From positions 124,001-188,000 of the forward strand of contig CATWQE010000001.1 in assembly GCA_958352855.1 (NCBI GenBank): DNA of 64,000 bases, read 5' to 3'. The first letter of the stretch is position 1, and each line of letters opens with the position of its first letter. The notes under the pieces were generated by a model that made no database searches, was not told where the DNA came from, and saw only the letters and a list, made by a program, of their open reading frames with translations. The position numbers were made by a program, and so were the translations under genes. This DNA comes from an uncultured Bacillota bacterium. GTDB taxonomy: Bacteria > Bacillota > Clostridia > Lachnospirales > Lachnospiraceae. This document shows positions 60,718 through 64,000 of the stretch, in pieces.

Positions 60718-61434
60718 TCACCCACCTGCCTTTTCTATGGCTTCCTTTAAATCTAAATTTCCAGAATAAAGAGCCTTGCCGCAGATACAGCCATACAGCC
60801 CCAAATCCCGGCACGCCTTTATATCCTCCAGGGAGCGCACCCCTCCGCTGGCAATAATATTACAGGACACTGTATGATTTAAGTGCTCCAACTGTTCCAG
60901 ATTCACCCCTTCTAAGGTTCCGTCTCTGGAAATATCTGTATAAATTATGGTGTTCACACCAGCCTGCTCCATCTCCATAGCCAGCTCCAGATAATATACG
61001 GAGCTGTTTTCCATCCATCCTTCTGTAGCTACCATACCGTTTCTGGCGTCAATCCCAACAGCAATCCGGCTGCCAAACTCTTTTACTGCTTCTTTTACCA
61101 GTCCTGGATTTTTCACTGCCGCAGAGCCCAGGATAATTCTGGAAATTCCCTGAGAGAGATACCATTCTATGGTTTTCATATCCCGGATGCCTCCTCCAAG
61201 TTCTACCTTCATCCCAGATTCTGCCGCTACTTTTACAAAAATATCCTGGTTTACCGGACAGGCTTCCTTGGCTCCATTCAAGTCTACCATGTGAATCCAC
61301 TTAGCTCCCGCCCTGGCAAAAGTCTCTGCTGTCTCAAACGGATCCTCTGCCACCTTGCAGGCAGTGTTATAATCTCCCTTCACCAGCCGGACACAGGCTT
61401 TATCTTTCATATCAATTGCAGGTAATATAATCAT
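60718..61434 (-). CDS. hisA: ProFAR isomerase HisA
   Basis: The 238-residue barrel isomerises ProFAR to PRFAR. Catalytic aspartates are in ILPAIDMKDKACVRL and IIYTDISRDGTLEG; phosphate loops are VELGGGIRD and IASGGVRS. It has an ATGA overlap with hisH. Confidence 0.95.
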   Translation of the reverse strand: MIILPAIDMKDKACVRLVKGDYNTACKVAEDPFETAETFARAGAKWIHMVDLNGAKEACPVNQDIFVKVAAESGMKVELGGGIRDMKTIEWYLSQGISRIILGSAAVKNPGLVKEAVKEFGSRIAVGIDARNGMVATEGWMENSSVYYLELAMEMEQAGVNTIIYTDISRDGTLEGVNLEQLEHLNHTVSCNIIASGGVRSLEDIKACRDLGLYGCICGKALYSGNLDLKEAIEKAGG

Positions 61435-62036
61435 TTCTCCACCAACCTTGCGAAATTCTCCAACATCTTCAGTCCTCTTGCTCCACTTTTTTCCGGATGA
61501 TACTGAGTTCCATACACCAGTCCCTTATGCACCAGCGCCGGTATCCGCTCCCCATACTCTGTATAGCAGGAAATATAGTCATCCTGTGTATCTGCCCGGA
61601 AAGAATGTACAAAATATACATAGGTATGCTCCTCTATTCCTTCGGTCATGGCACAGGGATGCAGAATTCTCAGATTGTTCCAACCCATGTGCGGGATTTT
61701 AAGATTTTTCGCCTCTATGGGCACCACACGCCCGGGAAGCAATCCCAGCCCACTGGTCTCTCCAAATTCACAACTGCTTTCAAACAGTAGCTGCATTCCC
61801 AGGCAGATTCCAAGAAGCGGCTTTTTTGCTGCTTCCATGCAAATGACTGACGCCATGTCCTTTTCCTTTAGTTTTTCCATGGCATCTGGAAAGGCTCCAA
61901 CACCTGGCAGAATCAGCCCATCTGCCTTTTGAATGGTTTCCCTGTCTTTTGCCACACAGTTTTCCACTCCCAGAAAATCCAGGGCATTTTTCACACTAAA
62001 CAGATTTCCTGCACCGTAATCAATTACTGCAATCAT
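61431..62036 (-). CDS. hisH: Imidazole glycerol phosphate synthase subunit HisH
   Basis: The 201-residue glutamine amidotransferase supplies ammonia to HisF. The nucleophile Cys is in LLGICLGMQLLFESS and the His-Glu pair in GTQYHPEKSG. The start is the ATG at 62036, overlapping the hisB TGA; a GTG one codon upstream is less likely. Confidence 0.95.
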   Translation of the reverse strand: MIAVIDYGAGNLFSVKNALDFLGVENCVAKDRETIQKADGLILPGVGAFPDAMEKLKEKDMASVICMEAAKKPLLGICLGMQLLFESSCEFGETSGLGLLPGRVVPIEAKNLKIPHMGWNNLRILHPCAMTEGIEEHTYVYFVHSFRADTQDDYISCYTEYGERIPALVHKGLVYGTQYHPEKSGARGLKMLENFARLVEK

Positions 62037-62614
62037 CACAACACTCCTTTCGAGGAAAGAATCCCCTCCCCTGTCCTGGTTACTGCCTCTTTTAATGCAT
62101 GTGCAAAAGCCTTAAACAGAGCCTCAATTTTATGGTGGTCATTCTCCCCATACAGGGTTTTCAGATGCAGGGTCAGGCCTGCCTGAAAGGCCAGCGCCCG
62201 GAAAAATTCTTTTACCATACAGCAATCCAGGGTCCCCACAGATGGATTGGCGTATTCAGTGTCAAAAACCAGAAAAGCTCTTCCGCTTACATCCAAAGCG
62301 CAGAATCCCAAAGCCTCATCCATAGGAATATAGAAGCTTCCGTAGCGCCTGATTCCCCCTTTGTCCTCTAATGCCTGATGAAGGGCCATTCCCATGACAA
62401 TTCCCAAGTCTTCAATACTATGATGACAATCCACCTCCAGATCTCCCTTCATGGCAAGCTGAATATCAAATCCTCCATGTACACACAGGGCCTGCATCAT
62501 ATGGTCAAAAAAGCCTACGCCACAGGAGCCCTCATACCTTCCCTCTCCGTCCAGATTCCAGGATAAGGAAATCTGAGTTTCTTTTGTATTTCTCTCAATC
62601 TCTCCCATTCTCAT
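62036..62614 (-). CDS. hisB: Imidazoleglycerol-phosphate dehydratase HisB
   Basis: The 192-residue enzyme is monofunctional, without the phosphatase domain. It has the two metal motifs DCHHSIEDLGIVMG and ENDHHKIEALFKAFAHAL. The start at 62614 has GGGGGG 8 nt upstream. Confidence 0.95.
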   Translation of the reverse strand: MRMGEIERNTKETQISLSWNLDGEGRYEGSCGVGFFDHMMQALCVHGGFDIQLAMKGDLEVDCHHSIEDLGIVMGMALHQALEDKGGIRRYGSFYIPMDEALGFCALDVSGRAFLVFDTEYANPSVGTLDCCMVKEFFRALAFQAGLTLHLKTLYGENDHHKIEALFKAFAHALKEAVTRTGEGILSSKGVL

Positions 62615-62633
62615 AAAAACCACCCCCCTAGTA

Positions 62634-63683
62634 TTAAGAAAGCACGCTATCCAGCGTCAGAACCAGCTCACGATTTTCTTCCCTGGAGCCTGCTGTGATT
62701 CGCAAATATCCATTCATATACCTTATGGAAATCCCTGCTTTCTGTAAGTTTTCAAAAACTTCCTTTGCCCCCTGTACTTTCAGATAAACAAAGTTTGTAC
62801 TGGTGGCATAGACCTTTTCTATCTCTTGCTTACTGGCTTCCAGCTTCTTTAATTTCTCATATAAGTCCTCTCTGGAGCTGCGGATTTTTTCTATACATTC
62901 TCTGAGATAATCCGGATGATTCAAAACCACACAGCCTGCTGCCTGAGTCATGGCATTTACATTATAAGGAGATTTCACTCCCCTTAAAATCCTGGTAAGT
63001 TTCTCATTTGCTGCCGCAAATCCCAGTCGTATGGCCGCCATTCCAAAGGCCTTGGAAAAAGTTTTCAGCACAATAAGATTTTCAAAATTTTCAATCTCAG
63101 ACAGTACGGAGCCTTCTGCAAAATCCATATAAGCCTCATCCACCACAACCAGAGCATCCATCTGCTCCACCATCTGCAAAATATCTTCCTTCTTTGCCAG
63201 AAGAGAGGTAGGATTACAGGGATTGGAGAAAATTACAACCTTTGCCTTTGTTTCCCTTGCCTTCTCTATGATTTCCTGCCAAGAAAGCGCCATATCTTCT
63301 CCTTTTCCCATTATTTCTACTCTTGCGCCTATGGCTCTTCCATAAAACTCATACATGGAAAAATCCGGTGTAATGGTAAGCATGGTATCTCCTTTTTCCA
63401 GAAAATTCAAAAGAATCAGGGAAATCAGCTCATCCGAACCATTCCCTGCTGTGAGAAGTTCTGGTTTGATCTGAAAAAAACTGCCGAATTTTTCGCACAG
63501 CTTCTGTGCCATGGGATCTGGGTAACGGTGGAAATCAAGTTCTGATACTGCTTTTCCTACTTCTTCCCGAATGGAATCCGGCAAATCCAGAAAGCTCTCG
63601 TTAGCATCCAGCCGGATTCTAAAAGTCCCCGTTACCGGCTCATACACTTCCATATTTTTTAACCGCTCTGGTATTTTGTACAT
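62634..63683 (-). CDS. hisC: Histidinol-phosphate aminotransferase HisC
   Basis: The 349-residue PLP enzyme has the Schiff-base lysine in VLKTFSKAFGMAAIRLG, the NPCNPTS motif and the Asp-Tyr pair VVDEAYMDF. It makes histidinol phosphate. It follows hisG by 15 bp. Confidence 0.94.
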   Translation of the reverse strand: MYKIPERLKNMEVYEPVTGTFRIRLDANESFLDLPDSIREEVGKAVSELDFHRYPDPMAQKLCEKFGSFFQIKPELLTAGNGSDELISLILLNFLEKGDTMLTITPDFSMYEFYGRAIGARVEIMGKGEDMALSWQEIIEKARETKAKVVIFSNPCNPTSLLAKKEDILQMVEQMDALVVVDEAYMDFAEGSVLSEIENFENLIVLKTFSKAFGMAAIRLGFAAANEKLTRILRGVKSPYNVNAMTQAAGCVVLNHPDYLRECIEKIRSSREDLYEKLKKLEASKQEIEKVYATSTNFVYLKVQGAKEVFENLQKAGISIRYMNGYLRITAGSREENRELVLTLDSVLS

Positions 63684-63698
63684 CTTTCCACTCCCTTT

Positions 63699-64000
63699 CT
63701 ATCCTCTGTTTTTCACATCTGCTTCTACCTTTTGCAGGAACTCCTCTATCTCTGCTTTTCTTAATTTCATGCTTGCAATATTTACAATTAACCGGGCGCT
63801 TACAGGACAGATATCCTCCAGGACCTCCAGCCCGTTTTCCTTAAGCGTGGTACCTGTCTCCACAATATCCACAATGGCATCTGCCAGTCCCAAAACAGGA
63901 GCCAGCTCCACAGAGCCCTCGATTTTTACCAGATTAATATCCATATTCTTGCTTTCAAAAAAGCTCTTTGCCACATTCATATATTTACTGGCAATGGTTC
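63699..64000 (-). CDS. hisG: ATP phosphoribosyltransferase HisG, C-terminal part (cut by the window edge)
   Basis: The visible 100 residues run from TIASKYMNVAKSFF to the stop. The conserved block GSVELAPVLGLADAIVDIVETG, split at the PRPP site (IVDIVETGTTL), identifies HisG, the first enzyme of the pathway. The end is compatible with the short form that needs HisZ. It is followed directly by hisC. Confidence 0.92.
   Translation of the reverse strand, partial: TIASKYMNVAKSFFESKNMDINLVKIEGSVELAPVLGLADAIVDIVETGTTLKENGLEVLEDICPVSARLIVNIASMKLRKAEIEEFLQKVEADVKNRG

Overview
The window reads as the chromosome of an anaerobic gut Firmicute of the Lachnospiraceae, most like Blautia. The reasons are moderate GC, purine-rich Shine-Dalgarno sites, near-consensus sigma-A promoters, a bifunctional AdhE with Rex-type operators, a YesM/YesN pair beside a xylo-oligosaccharide transporter, a Gram-positive Tad locus and a tRNA-Lys gene without encoded CCA. 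The genus is inference; there is no rRNA here. I saw no prophage, insertion sequence, integrase or CRISPR array.

Layout. 1-4.9 kb: an edge-truncated holin-like toxin, adhE with three Rex-like sites, a structured intergenic element, a small XRE operon with two tiny genes too short for normal gene finding, and mntP. 5-16.7 kb: a xylan-oligosaccharide locus. A GH43 enzyme on the plus strand converges on a minus-strand run of solute-binding protein, two ABC permeases, YesM kinase, YesN regulator, GH3 enzyme and a lipoprotein. The transporter would import short xylo-oligosaccharides, the two-component pair would sense them, and the cytoplasmic GH3 and GH43 enzymes would cut them to xylose. 17-23 kb: a beta-CASP metallo-hydrolase, an ECF-type sigma factor and a likely anti-sigma factor separated by an opposite-strand murG, a HIT protein and an orphan histidine kinase.

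23-33 kb: a long minus-strand Tad pilus operon (peptidase, TadZ, TadA, TadB, TadC, Flp, DUF5702, two TadE-like proteins, a second peptidase, an FHA protein) followed by a rhomboid protease. 33-40 kb: mixed housekeeping and envelope genes (SGNH esterase, YbaK, a 66-residue orphan, CapA, acyltransferase, NSS transporter, TRIC channel, YqeY). 40-46 kb: an unexplained cluster of alternating TAGG-type repeats, a tandem pair of S41-like lipoproteins under a probable TPR-type HTH regulator, tRNA-Lys and an Rpn nuclease. 46-53.5 kb: trmB and a complete phosphate operon pstSCAB-phoU-phoP-phoR. 53.5-54.1 kb: an AT-rich gap with a compact cluster of DnaA boxes. 54-59 kb: a two-repeat lipoprotein, a DUF885 metallopeptidase, MarR, PduL and a membrane J-domain protein. 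59.3-64 kb: a tightly overlapping histidine operon hisG-C-B-H-A-F-I-E that lacks hisD in the visible part.

The items most worth a second look are the DnaA-box cluster, the repeat cluster at 40.34-40.61 kb, the TadE-like protein with a duplicated Cys/His module, the TadC with an Ig-like insert, the regulator-linked S41 pair, and the triple Rex arrangement at adhE.
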